From: an uncultured Alphaproteobacteria bacterium
Lineage (GTDB): Bacteria; Pseudomonadota; Alphaproteobacteria; UBA6615
Assembly (NCBI GenBank): GCA_943787445.1
Contig: CALSML010000016.1
Span: 1 to 64,000, forward strand
DNA: 64,000 nucleotides
Reading direction: 5' to 3'
In this document: in pieces, positions 19,192 through 27,023 of the stretch
How the letters are laid out: each line of letters begins with the position of its first letter
Numbering within the stretch: the stretch's first letter is position 1
Made by a program: the position numbers and the translations under genes
The notes under the pieces: generated by a model
The model's input: the letters and a program-made list of their open reading frames with translations, nothing else
Databases searched by the model: none
What the model was told of the DNA's origin: nothing

Positions 19192-19515
19192 TCAGGCAAA
19201 CGTTCCTCTAACGCCCAATGCCTGAGGCTGACGCTTCTCGCGCATGTAACGAAGCTTGGCCATGGCGGTACGTCGTAGTGCGGCTTAGCCGGCATTGACG
19301 GGACCCACGATCGAGACTTCGAGACCCGTTTGCGGATCTATTGCGCAAACCTTTACCGAATTGCCGACTGCCGAGAATTCGAAGATCATATCACGGGGCA
19401 TCGCAATCTTGTGGCGGCCTGCTTGATCATGGGTCATATCGACGGGTATCCGGTTGTATGCCTCTTCATGGTCATCGAACTCACCCCGACTTATAGCCTC
19501 CGGACCACACCACAC
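19192..19515 (-). pseudogene. DUF6898 family gene with in-frame stop
   Basis: The DUF6898 core MIFEFSAVGNSVKVCAIDPQ, TGLEVSIVGPVNAG is open and then meets TAA at 19285-19287. Reading on in the same frame gives AALRRTAMAKLRYMREKRQ and ends at TGA 19192. Family members have a Glu-like residue at the stop position followed by just this Ala/Arg/Leu-rich helix, so the stop looks like a GAA-to-TAA change or a read error, not the natural end. The start is uncertain: 19515 by longest frame, or 19401 (MPRDMIFEF), closer to homologues. Function of the family is unknown. Divergent from the cupin gene. Confidence 0.6.
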
Positions 19516-19531
19516 TTAAGGGGTAGAGACC

Positions 19532-19804
19532 GTGACACCCAAAAAACAAAAATTTATGGTTAAACATTTCGAGAATGCCGATCATTACACCGGCAAACAT
19601 GCCCATATGACAGACTTCCAGATGATCTACATACTGCAGGGGGCTGCACGGTTCTGGTTTGATGGCGAAGGCGAAATCGAAGTGTCCAAGGGAGATTGCT
19701 TCTATCAGCCCGACGGCATCATGCATGACGCCTTGTGGATGTCGAAATACTGCGAACTCCTCGAAATTGCGTCCCCGGGCAAGTTCGAAACCGTCGCGCC
19801 CTGA
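19532..19804 (+). CDS. Small cupin-domain protein
   Basis: A 90-residue single-domain cupin. The first cupin motif is seen as HAHMTDFQMIYILQG with a run into FWFDGEGEIEVSKGDCFYQPDG, and the second as HDALWMSKYCELLEI. It begins with GTG at 19532, preceded by AGGGGTAGAG. Such small cupins are often sugar- or metal-binding or act as oxygenases; nothing here fixes the role. It is divergent from the DUF6898 gene with only 16 bases between the longest frames, so the two promoters must overlap the coding regions if the longer DUF6898 start is used. Confidence 0.8.
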   Translation: MTPKKQKFMVKHFENADHYTGKHAHMTDFQMIYILQGAARFWFDGEGEIEVSKGDCFYQPDGIMHDALWMSKYCELLEIASPGKFETVAP

Positions 19805-19905
19805 AGTTCAATTTTTTTGTCTCACAGCGTGAGTTCCGCGACTTGCAGCTATGAAACGCCGACCGCAATCGCTAGGTTGGCGTATCTTTAAACAGGAGCA
19901 TCTAA

Positions 19906-21129
19906 ATGAGTCTCGCATCTGAAAGCACGTCCGGAGCCGCGCCGCGTGAAAAAGCCCGTTTTCAGTGGGAAGACCCGCTGCTGCTGGAAGATTCGCTGAG
20001 CGAAGATGAGCGCATGGTGCGCGACACCGCCCGCGGTTATGCTCAGGAAAATCTGATGCCACGGGTCCTCGAAGCCAATCGCAACGAGGTGTTTCATCGT
20101 GAGATCATGAACGAGTTCGGTGAGCTTGGCCTGCTCGGCTCGACGCTGCCTGAGAAATACGGCTGCGCGGGGGTGAACAATGTCTGTTACGGCCTGATCG
20201 CCCGCGAAGTCGAGCGTGTGGATTCCGGCTACCGGTCGGCCCTGTCGGTCCAGTCCTCGCTGGTGATGTGGCCGATTTACACTTACGGTTCGGAAGATCA
20301 GCGCATGAAATATCTGCCCAAGCTCGCCACTGGCGAGTGGGTTGGCGCTTTTGGTCTGACGGAACCCGATCATGGATCCGACCCCGGCAGCATGGTGACT
20401 CGCGCCAAGTCCGTCGACGGTGGCTATCTGCTGAATGGCGCAAAAATGTGGATTTCCAACGCTCCCATCGCAGATGTCTTCGTGGTCTGGGCGAAGGATG
20501 ATGAAGGGGTCATTCGCGGTTACATTCTGGAACGGGGCATGGAAGGCCTGTCCACCCCGAAAATTGAAGGCAAATTCTCCCTGCGCGCTTCGTCAACTGG
20601 CGAAGTGGCCATGAGCGACGTGTTCGTGCCCGAAGAGAATAAGCTCCCCAGTGCCCGGGGACTTGGTGGCCCGTTCGGATGCCTCAACAAGGCGCGCTAC
20701 GGCATTTCCTGGGGCGCGCTGGGCGCTGCGGAGTTCTGCTGGCAGGCGGCACGTGAATACACTCTGGAACGCAAGCAGTTCGGACGGCCGCTTGCCGCCA
20801 ATCAGCTGATTCAGAAGAAGCTCGCCGATATGCAGACCGAAATCACTCTGGGCCTGCATTCCAGTCTACAACTGGGCCGCCTGATGGATGATGATCGGGC
20901 GACACCGGAAATGATTTCATTGATGAAGCGCAACAATGCCGGCAAATCCCTTGAAATCGCGCGGGTCGCCCGGGACATGCATGGCGGCAACGGAATCTCG
21001 GATGAGTATCACGTGATCCGGCATGTCATGAATCTGGAATCCGTCAACACCTATGAAGGCAGCCACGACGTGCATGCGCTAATTCTTGGCCGTGCCCAGA
21101 CCGGTATTCAGGCTTTCACCGGGGGTTGA
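19906..21129 (+). CDS. gcdH: Acyl-CoA dehydrogenase, glutaryl-CoA dehydrogenase type
   Basis: A flavoprotein of 407 residues. The family FAD/substrate motifs [17 protein letters not shown] and [18 protein letters not shown] are followed by the catalytic base in [17 protein letters not shown] (Glu384), and the C-terminus GIQAFTGG. The [13 protein letters not shown] form and the [11 protein letters not shown] stretch with its Arg are typical of glutaryl-CoA dehydrogenase, which decarboxylates glutaryl-CoA to crotonyl-CoA in lysine and tryptophan breakdown. No other pathway genes are adjacent. An AACAGGAG sequence lies before the ATG. It is convergent with the MarR-Cys gene, with 11 bases between stops. 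Confidence 0.9.
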   Translation: MSLASESTSGAAPREKARFQWEDPLLLEDSLSEDERMVRDTARGYAQENLMPRVLEANRNEVFHREIMNEFGELGLLGSTLPEKYGCAGVNNVCYGLIAREVERVDSGYRSALSVQSSLVMWPIYTYGSEDQRMKYLPKLATGEWVGAFGLTEPDHGSDPGSMVTRAKSVDGGYLLNGAKMWISNAPIADVFVVWAKDDEGVIRGYILERGMEGLSTPKIEGKFSLRASSTGEVAMSDVFVPEENKLPSARGLGGPFGCLNKARYGISWGALGAAEFCWQAAREYTLERKQFGRPLAANQLIQKKLADMQTEITLGLHSSLQLGRLMDDDRATPEMISLMKRNNAGKSLEIARVARDMHGGNGISDEYHVIRHVMNLESVNTYEGSHDVHALILGRAQTGIQAFTGG

Positions 21130-21140
21130 TCGTGTCGCGT

Positions 21141-21746
21141 TCAGCAGTCGCGCGCATCGCTCGGATCAAAATTGATACAGAAGCGCTTGGCATCTTCACA
21201 GGACAGGTCCGCCTGCTTGTAACCGCAACGCATATTGCCGTCGTCGGTTGAACCCTGAAAATGGCCGCATGACGTGCAGATGCCCATATCCTGCCCGCCG
21301 CAGCGCGCCTGCAGGTTCGTGCAGAGTTCCTGCAGTCCCCTGGTCATAGTGTCGACCGTATCAGCTGACAAACGGTCGATCGCTAGATCCAAACAGTTGA
21401 GTGGATCTTCAGCGAGAATCTCTTCGCCCGCAGGGGTCAGTTCAATATGCCGGATCCGCTTGTCTTCGGCATCGGGTACTCGTGTTAGGTATCCCTTCTT
21501 TTCGAGAGCATTCAGGGTCTGACTGGCTGTCCCCTTGGTTGTCCCAAGGAACAGTGCGAGCGCGCCCGCGGTCCGAGAAAAGAGATTCGAATGAGCCACA
21601 AACCGCAAACTGTCCCATTGGGCCGGGTTCAAGCCATGACAATATTGCAGACCACGCGCCATCCGGCCGATACGATCGAGAAGCCGTGCCAGGCTTTCTT
21701 TGTCTACATTTTCAATAGGTTGCGCGCCCATTTTATTTGTTCTCAT
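21141..21746 (-). CDS. MarR-family regulator with cysteine-rich C-terminal domain
   Basis: Residues 20-135 form a MarR winged helix: NPAQWDSLRFVAHS, the recognition helix GTTKGTASQTLNALEKKGYL and the wing DKRIRHIELTPAGEEIL. Residues 142-201 hold eight Cys (142, 149, 157, 160, 174, 183, 190, 201) and a His162, with CxxCGHF, MRCG and KRFCINF arranged like a small metal- or Fe-S-binding knuckle. This suggests sensing of metal or redox state. Its promoter faces rpoH across a 170-base region containing a 13-bp direct repeat. Target genes are unknown; gcdH converges on it from the other side. Confidence 0.85.
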   Translation of the reverse strand: MRTNKMGAQPIENVDKESLARLLDRIGRMARGLQYCHGLNPAQWDSLRFVAHSNLFSRTAGALALFLGTTKGTASQTLNALEKKGYLTRVPDAEDKRIRHIELTPAGEEILAEDPLNCLDLAIDRLSADTVDTMTRGLQELCTNLQARCGGQDMGICTSCGHFQGSTDDGNMRCGYKQADLSCEDAKRFCINFDPSDARDC

Positions 21747-21793
21747 ATATCTATAATCTACGCAATATTATGATTATTGTGTATGAAATGGAT

Positions 21794-21850
21794 AGTATCG
21801 AGTCGACAGAGATCCATGATTCCCTTAAGTCCGTACAAGTATCGAGTCGA
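21794..21850. repeat. 13-bp direct repeat in the marR-rpoH intergenic region
   Basis: AGTATCGAGTCGA occurs exactly at 21794-21806 and 21838-21850, 44 bases apart start to start, close to four helical turns. Both copies lie between the divergent MarR-Cys gene and rpoH, so they are good candidates for an operator. Confidence 0.7.
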
Positions 21851-21918
21851 AACGATAAGCAAGATTACTGCAGCTTCGATATAGCCCTCAATGATGTTTT
21901 GTCAAAGGATTGAAGACC

Positions 21919-22812
21919 ATGGCCGCTTTCGCAAGCCAAACTATCGAACAGGGAAACCGCCGCTACGCCAGCAGCGTCATGAAAGCCCCCATCCTGGAAC
22001 GGGAAGAAGAATTCGAACTCGCCCGTCTGTGGCGCGAGGAAGAAGACGAAGCCGCGCTACACAAATTGACCGAAGCCTATGCCCGCTATGTGTTGAAAAT
22101 AGCATGGAAGTTCCGCGGCTATGGCCTGCCGGTCGGGGATCTGGTCCAGGAAGGCAATATCGGGCTCATGAAAGCCGCCCAGCGGTTCGAGACCAATCAC
22201 AATGCCCGGTTCTCCACCTATGCATCGTGGTGGATCATGTCTGCGATTCAAGACTACATCCTGCGCAACACATCCATTGTCCGTGTCGCCACGACTCCCG
22301 CCCAGCGCCGATTGTTCTTCAATCTGCGCAAGGTACGAGCTAAAATTTCCACCGGTGCAAATGGTGATTTGACCGATGAAGACCGCGATCTCGTGGCCGA
22401 TCATCTGCAGGTCAAGTACGCCGATGTTGTGCGCATGGAAGCCCACCTAAGCGGACCCGACAACTCGCTCAATGCCAGTTACGGCGATGACGATGATTTC
22501 GAGTTTCAGGACGCCCTGCACGATGAAGGTCCGAATCCCGAGGACATCACTGCCTGGCACCACGACGGCAAGGTGCGCTCGGCCTGGGTCGAGGACGCAC
22601 TGGAAACCCTCAGCGAGCGGGAGCGCGAGATCATCGTCCAACGCTTCCTGACCGAGAAGAAAAACACGCTCTCGGATATCGGCGAGAATTTCGGTGTCAG
22701 CAAGGAACGCATTCGCCAGATCGAGGCCAAGGCTCTCGACAAGCTGAAGGTTGCCATGTGCTCTCAGGGGAACGACCCCAAGTCGATTCTGGACAACGAC
22801 CTCTTCGTTTAG
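21919..22812 (+). CDS. rpoH: RNA polymerase heat-shock sigma factor RpoH (sigma-32)
   Basis: Directs transcription of heat-shock and protein-quality genes. Region 2 is seen in YVLKIAWKFRGYG, DLVQEGNIGLMKAAQRF and FSTYASWWIMSAIQDYILRN; the diagnostic RpoH box follows as QRRLFFNLRKVRAK; region 4 is the ALETLSEREREIIVQRFL segment with the helix-turn-helix TLSDIGENFGVSKERIRQIEAKALDKLK. The protein is 297 residues from the ATG at 21919; a TTG three codons upstream is less likely. It ends at a strong terminator. clpA, a frequent RpoH target, is at the end of the window. Confidence 0.95.
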   Translation: MAAFASQTIEQGNRRYASSVMKAPILEREEEFELARLWREEEDEAALHKLTEAYARYVLKIAWKFRGYGLPVGDLVQEGNIGLMKAAQRFETNHNARFSTYASWWIMSAIQDYILRNTSIVRVATTPAQRRLFFNLRKVRAKISTGANGDLTDEDRDLVADHLQVKYADVVRMEAHLSGPDNSLNASYGDDDDFEFQDALHDEGPNPEDITAWHHDGKVRSAWVEDALETLSEREREIIVQRFLTEKKNTLSDIGENFGVSKERIRQIEAKALDKLKVAMCSQGNDPKSILDNDLFV

Positions 22813-22833
22813 TCGAATATATATCGCACATAA

Positions 22834-22862
22834 AAAAGGGCGGCCCCGAAGGCCGCCCTTTT
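22834..22862 (+). terminator. Rho-independent terminator of rpoH
   Basis: AAAAGGGCGGCC pairs with GGCCGCCCTTTT around a five-base loop, 22 bases after the rpoH stop, with the T-tract on the plus strand. Confidence 0.9.
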
Positions 22863-23406
22863 CGTTGAATTGTCTCGCGGGAGAGAAATTAAAAACTGTC
22901 AGGCCGCAGTTTTGGCCCGCAAGAACTCTGCAACGCGAGTTTCAAAGCCCAGCTGTTGCATCCAGAAGCGCTCGACATCGCGCTATGCGGAATTAGCCTC
23001 GTTGAGTTACCCTTCGTCAATATAATCTGAAACCGGCTCAACGTGACGTTCGAACATGCCCTCGAGCAGGCGGCTAAGTTCCAGCTCCTTCTCGGTCAGG
23101 CGCGGACGAAAATCGCGCGATGATCAACGCCACCATAAATGGCCCGCAAAAATCAGAGCCGCACGAAACCCCAAAAAGCCCAGACGATCGGCCACAAATC
23201 CAAAACACACGTTAGTACGAAAATAAAAATAGAACCGAGAACCTTAACCGTAACACCTAAAAAGTCAGATGAGTTGTGGTTTCAGATCCGTTACTCAGCA
23301 GACTTTGAACTACAATGTCTGACGTCAACGCTCATAGAACATATCAGCGGAATTTCCGAAGAGAGGATTCCTAACTCATCGCAGTTACAGAAGGGAATGC
23401 ACCGGT
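22863..23406. other. Gene-poor stretch after rpoH
   Basis: About 540 bases without an intact gene. The left 230 bases carry a broken coding remnant on the minus strand (described separately). The right part is AT-richer. A 91-codon plus-strand frame at 23139-23414 exists but has no family features and overlaps the next gene start; I do not accept it. Confidence 0.5.
22899..23123 (-). pseudogene. Degraded coding remnant with two internal stops
   Basis: In one minus-strand frame the sequence reads RDFRPRLTEKELELSRLLEG, MFERHVEPVSDYIDEG, stop (TAA), LNEANSA, stop (TAG), RDVERFWMQQLGFETRVAEF, LRAKTAA, stop. The residue mix is strongly protein-like, helical and GC3-rich, and both sides of the stops agree in frame. 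It lies in the otherwise error-free part of the window, so real decay is more likely than read error. I do not recognise the family. No start or upstream half is present. Confidence 0.4.
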
Positions 23407-24141
23407 ATGCTTAATCAGATCAGAGATGCGCTCGTAGCGCTCGTAGCGCTCGTTGCCATGGCCAATGCTATGAACATTCTCCCAGCGATGCATGCGCTCG
23501 CAGACCCAGCGCCGCAAGAAAGTACTCTGCGATTCGAAGTCATGCTTGACGGCCGGCCTATCGGCGGACATGCCCTGACTTTTGATCCACAACCCGATGG
23601 CAGCCTGAAAGTGGCCATCGATATTGATCTCGATATACGGTTAGGCCCATTCACTGTCTTTGCTTACAACCACCGAAATCGGACCTTATGGCGCGCCGGG
23701 AAACTCTTGTCCCTGCAAAGCGAGACCGACGACAATGGGACCGAGTACCGTATCCGAGCGACGGCAGGTTCACAGGGATTACAAATTCACGCAAATGATG
23801 AAGCGCCGTTCACCATTTCCGCATCGACCCTTCCATCAACCTATTGGATGGTCACGACTATCCAACAGAACCAGCTGATAAACACCCAGACCGGCGAATT
23901 ACTCGAGATATCGGTCCGTAAAGTCGGGCGCGAACAGGTAACCGGGCCCAGCGGTCTATTCGAAGCGACGCACTTCCGAATGGAGGGCGACCTTGAAATT
24001 GACCTTTGGTACGACGACACCGGTGTTCTTGTCGGGCTCGCATTCGAAACACGCGGATCTCAGGTCACCTACCGGCTGGTCGAGCGTCAAGGCAATGTGC
24101 CGGCTAGCAGTGCCGACACTGTCTTGAACATGCGGAACTAA
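23407..24141 (+). CDS. DUF6134 family exported protein
   Basis: A 244-residue protein with an N-terminal signal peptide (ALVALVALVAMANAMNILPAM, cleavage probably after HALA) and a beta-rich body. The family pattern of a short substrate-like motif is visible: FEVMLDGRPIGGHALTFD, then FAYNHRNRTLWRAGKLLSLQ with SETDDNGTEYRIRA, and near the end LEIDLWYDDTGVLVGLAFET. DUF6134 is a periplasmic domain of unknown function resembling DUF3108. The gene ends 5-17 bases before the MFS transporter start, so the two are likely cotranscribed and may handle one substrate. Confidence 0.75.
   Translation: MLNQIRDALVALVALVAMANAMNILPAMHALADPAPQESTLRFEVMLDGRPIGGHALTFDPQPDGSLKVAIDIDLDIRLGPFTVFAYNHRNRTLWRAGKLLSLQSETDDNGTEYRIRATAGSQGLQIHANDEAPFTISASTLPSTYWMVTTIQQNQLINTQTGELLEISVRKVGREQVTGPSGLFEATHFRMEGDLEIDLWYDDTGVLVGLAFETRGSQVTYRLVERQGNVPASSADTVLNMRN
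23428..23454 (+). repeat. Three tandem 9-bp units inside a signal peptide
   Basis: GCGCTCGTA, GCGCTCGTA, GCGCTCGTT follow one another and encode Ala-Leu-Val three times in the hydrophobic core of the DUF6134 signal peptide. Gain or loss of a unit keeps the frame and alters the hydrophobic length by three residues. Confidence 0.8.
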
Positions 24142-24158
24142 CTCGGGTGGATCAAGCC

Positions 24159-25442
24159 ATGCGCATTGCCGGTCCTTCGCCTCTCTCCAATTTACAACTC
24201 CTCACCTATGGTTTGCCCGGCTTGCCGTTGGCGATCCTGCTGCTGCCGCTTTTCATCACGGTCCCGACTTACTACGCTGACGATCTGGGCCTCGGCTTCA
24301 CAACCGTTGGGATCGTTCTGTTGCTAGCAAGGATGTGGGACGTCGTCACCGATCCGCTTATCGGCATTCTTTCAGATCGCACCCACCACCGTTTGGGCCG
24401 ACGCCGTCCGTGGCTTCTGGCTGGCGTCCCGTTGATGGTCTTGGGAGCGTGGGCCCTGTTTCGCCCAGCGGCTGACGTTGGCTGGGCCTATCTGGCAGCA
24501 GCGACAATCACTCTGTATCTCGGCGGCACGATGGTGATGTTGCCCTACACCGCCTGGGCGGCGGAACTGTCGCCCGACCATCATGAGCGTAGCAGGATCG
24601 CGGGCGCGCGTGAGGCCGCACTCGTGATTGGCACTATTTGTGCCATGGCGGTCCCGGCCCTGTTCGGGGTCGACCGCGCAATCATCATGGATGGAACTGC
24701 GATAGCAATTCTGATCCTGGCGCCGGTCACGGTCGCAGTCGCGCTGATGACGCTACCCGACCCGGCCACGCCGAGGATCGCAACCCGACCAGCCTTTCGC
24801 AGCTATGAGCGGCTCTGGACTAATCGGCCCTTTCGCCAGCTGATCTCTGCCTATTTCGTGAACGGTGTCGCCTACGGCCTCCCCGCCACCTTGTTCCTTC
24901 TCTACGCAGAACATGTCCTGGGCCGACCCGAATGGGCCTGGGTGTTATTGATCATTTACTTCGCTTCCGCGATCGTGGCCCTGCCAGTCTGGCTGGCCGT
25001 GAGCCGCCGCCTGGGTAAGCGGCGGACCTGGATCGTCGCCATGTCACTCGCTGCAGCGGGATTCTGGCCCGCCGCGCTGCTCGGCGAAGGTGATTTGATA
25101 TGGTTCATCTTGATCTGTATTTGGACAGGCACCCCCCTTGGCGCCGAGCTGGTGATGCCGCCGTCGATGCAGGCTGATGTCGTCGACCTCGATGCGGCGA
25201 ACAACGGCGTAACGCGGACGGGCACCTTGTTCGGCCTATGGGGCGTGGCAACCAAGATTCCCCTGGCATTGGGGGTCGGCATCGCGTTTCCAATTCTGGG
25301 CCTTGTAGGATTCAGCGGAGATGCCGCAACGAACGGCCCCATCTCTCTCGCCGTACTCGCCGGCCTATATGGACTGGTCCCGGTGCTCTTCAAACTCGTG
25401 GCTATCCGCCTGATCTGGAGTTATCCGCTCGACGCAACCTAA
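24159..25442 (+). CDS. MFS transporter of the GPH (sugar:cation symporter) type
   Basis: About 427 residues and 12 hydrophobic segments. The start of the family is clear: LLTYGLPGLPLAILLLPLFI, then MWDVVTDPLIGILSDRTHHR with RLGRRRPWLLAG, the GPH loop 2-3 motif. A second half motif is in ADVVDLDAANNGVTRTGTLFG near residues 340-360, also typical of GPH/MelB proteins. Substrate unknown; sugars, glycosides or sulfoquinovose-like compounds are family candidates. The start could be the ATG at 24159 (GGGTGG upstream) or the GTG at 24147. It follows the DUF6134 gene almost directly. Confidence 0.88.
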   Translation: MRIAGPSPLSNLQLLTYGLPGLPLAILLLPLFITVPTYYADDLGLGFTTVGIVLLLARMWDVVTDPLIGILSDRTHHRLGRRRPWLLAGVPLMVLGAWALFRPAADVGWAYLAAATITLYLGGTMVMLPYTAWAAELSPDHHERSRIAGAREAALVIGTICAMAVPALFGVDRAIIMDGTAIAILILAPVTVAVALMTLPDPATPRIATRPAFRSYERLWTNRPFRQLISAYFVNGVAYGLPATLFLLYAEHVLGRPEWAWVLLIIYFASAIVALPVWLAVSRRLGKRRTWIVAMSLAAAGFWPAALLGEGDLIWFILICIWTGTPLGAELVMPPSMQADVVDLDAANNGVTRTGTLFGLWGVATKIPLALGVGIAFPILGLVGFSGDAATNGPISLAVLAGLYGLVPVLFKLVAIRLIWSYPLDAT

Positions 25443-25920
25443 TCACGCCTAAGTCGCGCGCGTCGGATGCGAAGGCCAAGCTTGACAACCTTGCTGGCAA
25501 TGCCAGCAGTCTTGAAGGGCTGGGCCGGCTTGGAGGGGGACAAGGGGGTGCCGACAGCGGTGAGTGTGATTGTGAGAGATTTTGAGCTGGATTAATAATT
25601 CGACACGCGCGTAAGCGTCAGAACTGAATAGGCCGTAGATTCAATACCCAGAAAGTGATGCGTGCTGATGTCAGAAGAGCCATGCGTATGACGCGCATCT
25701 GAGCATGGTCACCATCCGTAAAAAGGACTTCTGAACCAAATTAGGGTAATCAATCATGTTTAATTTTTTGTGTCATATCGGTGAAAAAATTTACCGCAGT
25801 AAGTCCGAACAGTCTTGGATAAACGGCGGTATCTAGTTCTAACACCATTGCCTCCATATAATTTTAGGCAGGCTTTACGACAGGTGAAAAATCCTGATCC
25901 GAAACTATAGGACGGAAGCC
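25443..25920. other. Intergenic region before hemB
   Basis: Nearly 480 bases without a supported gene. A 7-bp inverted repeat (TGCTGGC/GCCAGCA near 25491-25510) follows the MFS gene without a clear T-tract. The centre (25740-25880) is AT-rich and is the likely place for the hemB promoter. Confidence 0.45.
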
Positions 25921-26010
25921 ATGCGCACGAAAGAATCGGTGCGCTTGGCTCCGCCCCGTCGATTCGGCTATGGTGCCCCGCCTTTCAATCAAACTCTGGA
26001 ATTTCCATGA
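25921..26010 (+). CDS. Possible 29-codon leader ORF coupled to hemB
   Basis: ATG at 25921 has AGGACGG about seven bases upstream and opens a frame of 29 codons, MRTKESVRLAPPRRFGYGAP and nine more, whose TGA stop overlaps the hemB ATG as ATGA at 26007-26010. hemB itself has only a weak ribosome site there, so ribosomes ending the small ORF could reinitiate at hemB. This is inferred from spacing only; the peptide has no known relative. Confidence 0.3.
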   Translation: MRTKESVRLAPPRRFGYGAPPFNQTLEFP

Positions 26011-27023
26011 CGCGTGGCCCGTCAACGCCAGTGGGTGTTTTTCCGCAAACCCGCATGCGCCGAAACCGGCGTTGGGACTGGTCGCGCCGTCTGGTGCGCG
26101 AAAACACGCTCACACCCGATGATCTGATCTGGCCGGTCTTCGTCTGCGAGGGCAAAGATCGAACCGAAGATGTTCCGACCATGCCCGGGGTTGTAAGGTA
26201 CTCCGTGGATCGGCTCCCCGTTGTAGTGGGCGAGGCCAAGTCGCTGGGCATTCCCGCCGTTGCCATCTTCCCAGCCACTCCGGCTGAAGCCAAGACTCCC
26301 GGAGCAGAAGAAGCCTGGAACCCCGACAATCTGGTCTGTCAGGCTGTGCGCACGATCAAGGACGCGCACCCGGATATGGGTGTGATGTGTGACGTGGCGC
26401 TGGACCCGTTCAATTCCGATGGTCATGACGGCATTGTGCGTGACGGGCATGTCGTCAATGACGAGACACTGGATGCGCTCTGCCGTCAGGCGCTGGTGCA
26501 GGTCGAAGCAGGCTGCGATGTGATCGCGCCCTCAGACATGATGGATGGCCGGATCGGCGCACTGCGCAAGGCACTGGATCAGGACGGACACGATCGTGTC
26601 TTGCTGATGTCCTATGCTGCGAAATATTCCTCGGGCTTCTATGGCCCATTCCGGGATGCCATCGAAAGCGCAGGCTTCCTCAAAGGGGAAAGCAAGGACA
26701 CCTATCAGATGGATCCGGCCAATTCCGATGAGGCATTGCGCGAGGTCGCGCTCGATATCGAGGAAGGCGCCGATATGGTGATGGTCAAACCGGGCATGCC
26801 CTATCTGGACATTGTCTATCGGGTCAAGGAACGCTTCGGTGTCCCCACCTTCGCCTACAATGTCAGCGGCGAATACGCGATGCTGCGCATCGCGGCCGAC
26901 AAAAGCGCGCTGGACTACAACCGCGTGGTGCTGGAAAGCCTGATGGCGTTCAAACGCGCCGGCTGCAACGGTGTTCTCACCTATTTCGCCGTCGATGCGG
27001 CCCGGCTGCTCCATGACGCATGA
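26007..27023 (+). CDS. hemB: Delta-aminolevulinic acid dehydratase (porphobilinogen synthase)
   Basis: Condenses two aminolevulinate molecules to porphobilinogen in haem, and where present B12 and chlorophyll, synthesis. The 338-residue protein has both Schiff-base lysines: Lys206 in MSYAAKYSSGFYGPFRDA and Lys261 in VMVKPGMPYLD. The metal loop reads CDVALDPFNSDGHDG, with Asp in place of the three zinc Cys of other classes, so it is the magnesium type usual in alphaproteobacteria. Start at 26007; homology begins by FPQTRMRRNRR. The next gene overlaps by 11 bases. Confidence 0.96.
   Translation: MTRGPSTPVGVFPQTRMRRNRRWDWSRRLVRENTLTPDDLIWPVFVCEGKDRTEDVPTMPGVVRYSVDRLPVVVGEAKSLGIPAVAIFPATPAEAKTPGAEEAWNPDNLVCQAVRTIKDAHPDMGVMCDVALDPFNSDGHDGIVRDGHVVNDETLDALCRQALVQVEAGCDVIAPSDMMDGRIGALRKALDQDGHDRVLLMSYAAKYSSGFYGPFRDAIESAGFLKGESKDTYQMDPANSDEALREVALDIEEGADMVMVKPGMPYLDIVYRVKERFGVPTFAYNVSGEYAMLRIAADKSALDYNRVVLESLMAFKRAGCNGVLTYFAVDAARLLHDA

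Noticed and set aside
23139-23414. A 91-codon plus-strand frame before the DUF6134 gene
   Set aside because: Lys/Thr-rich, no family features, no good ribosome site, overlaps the next start; likely chance in AT-rich DNA.
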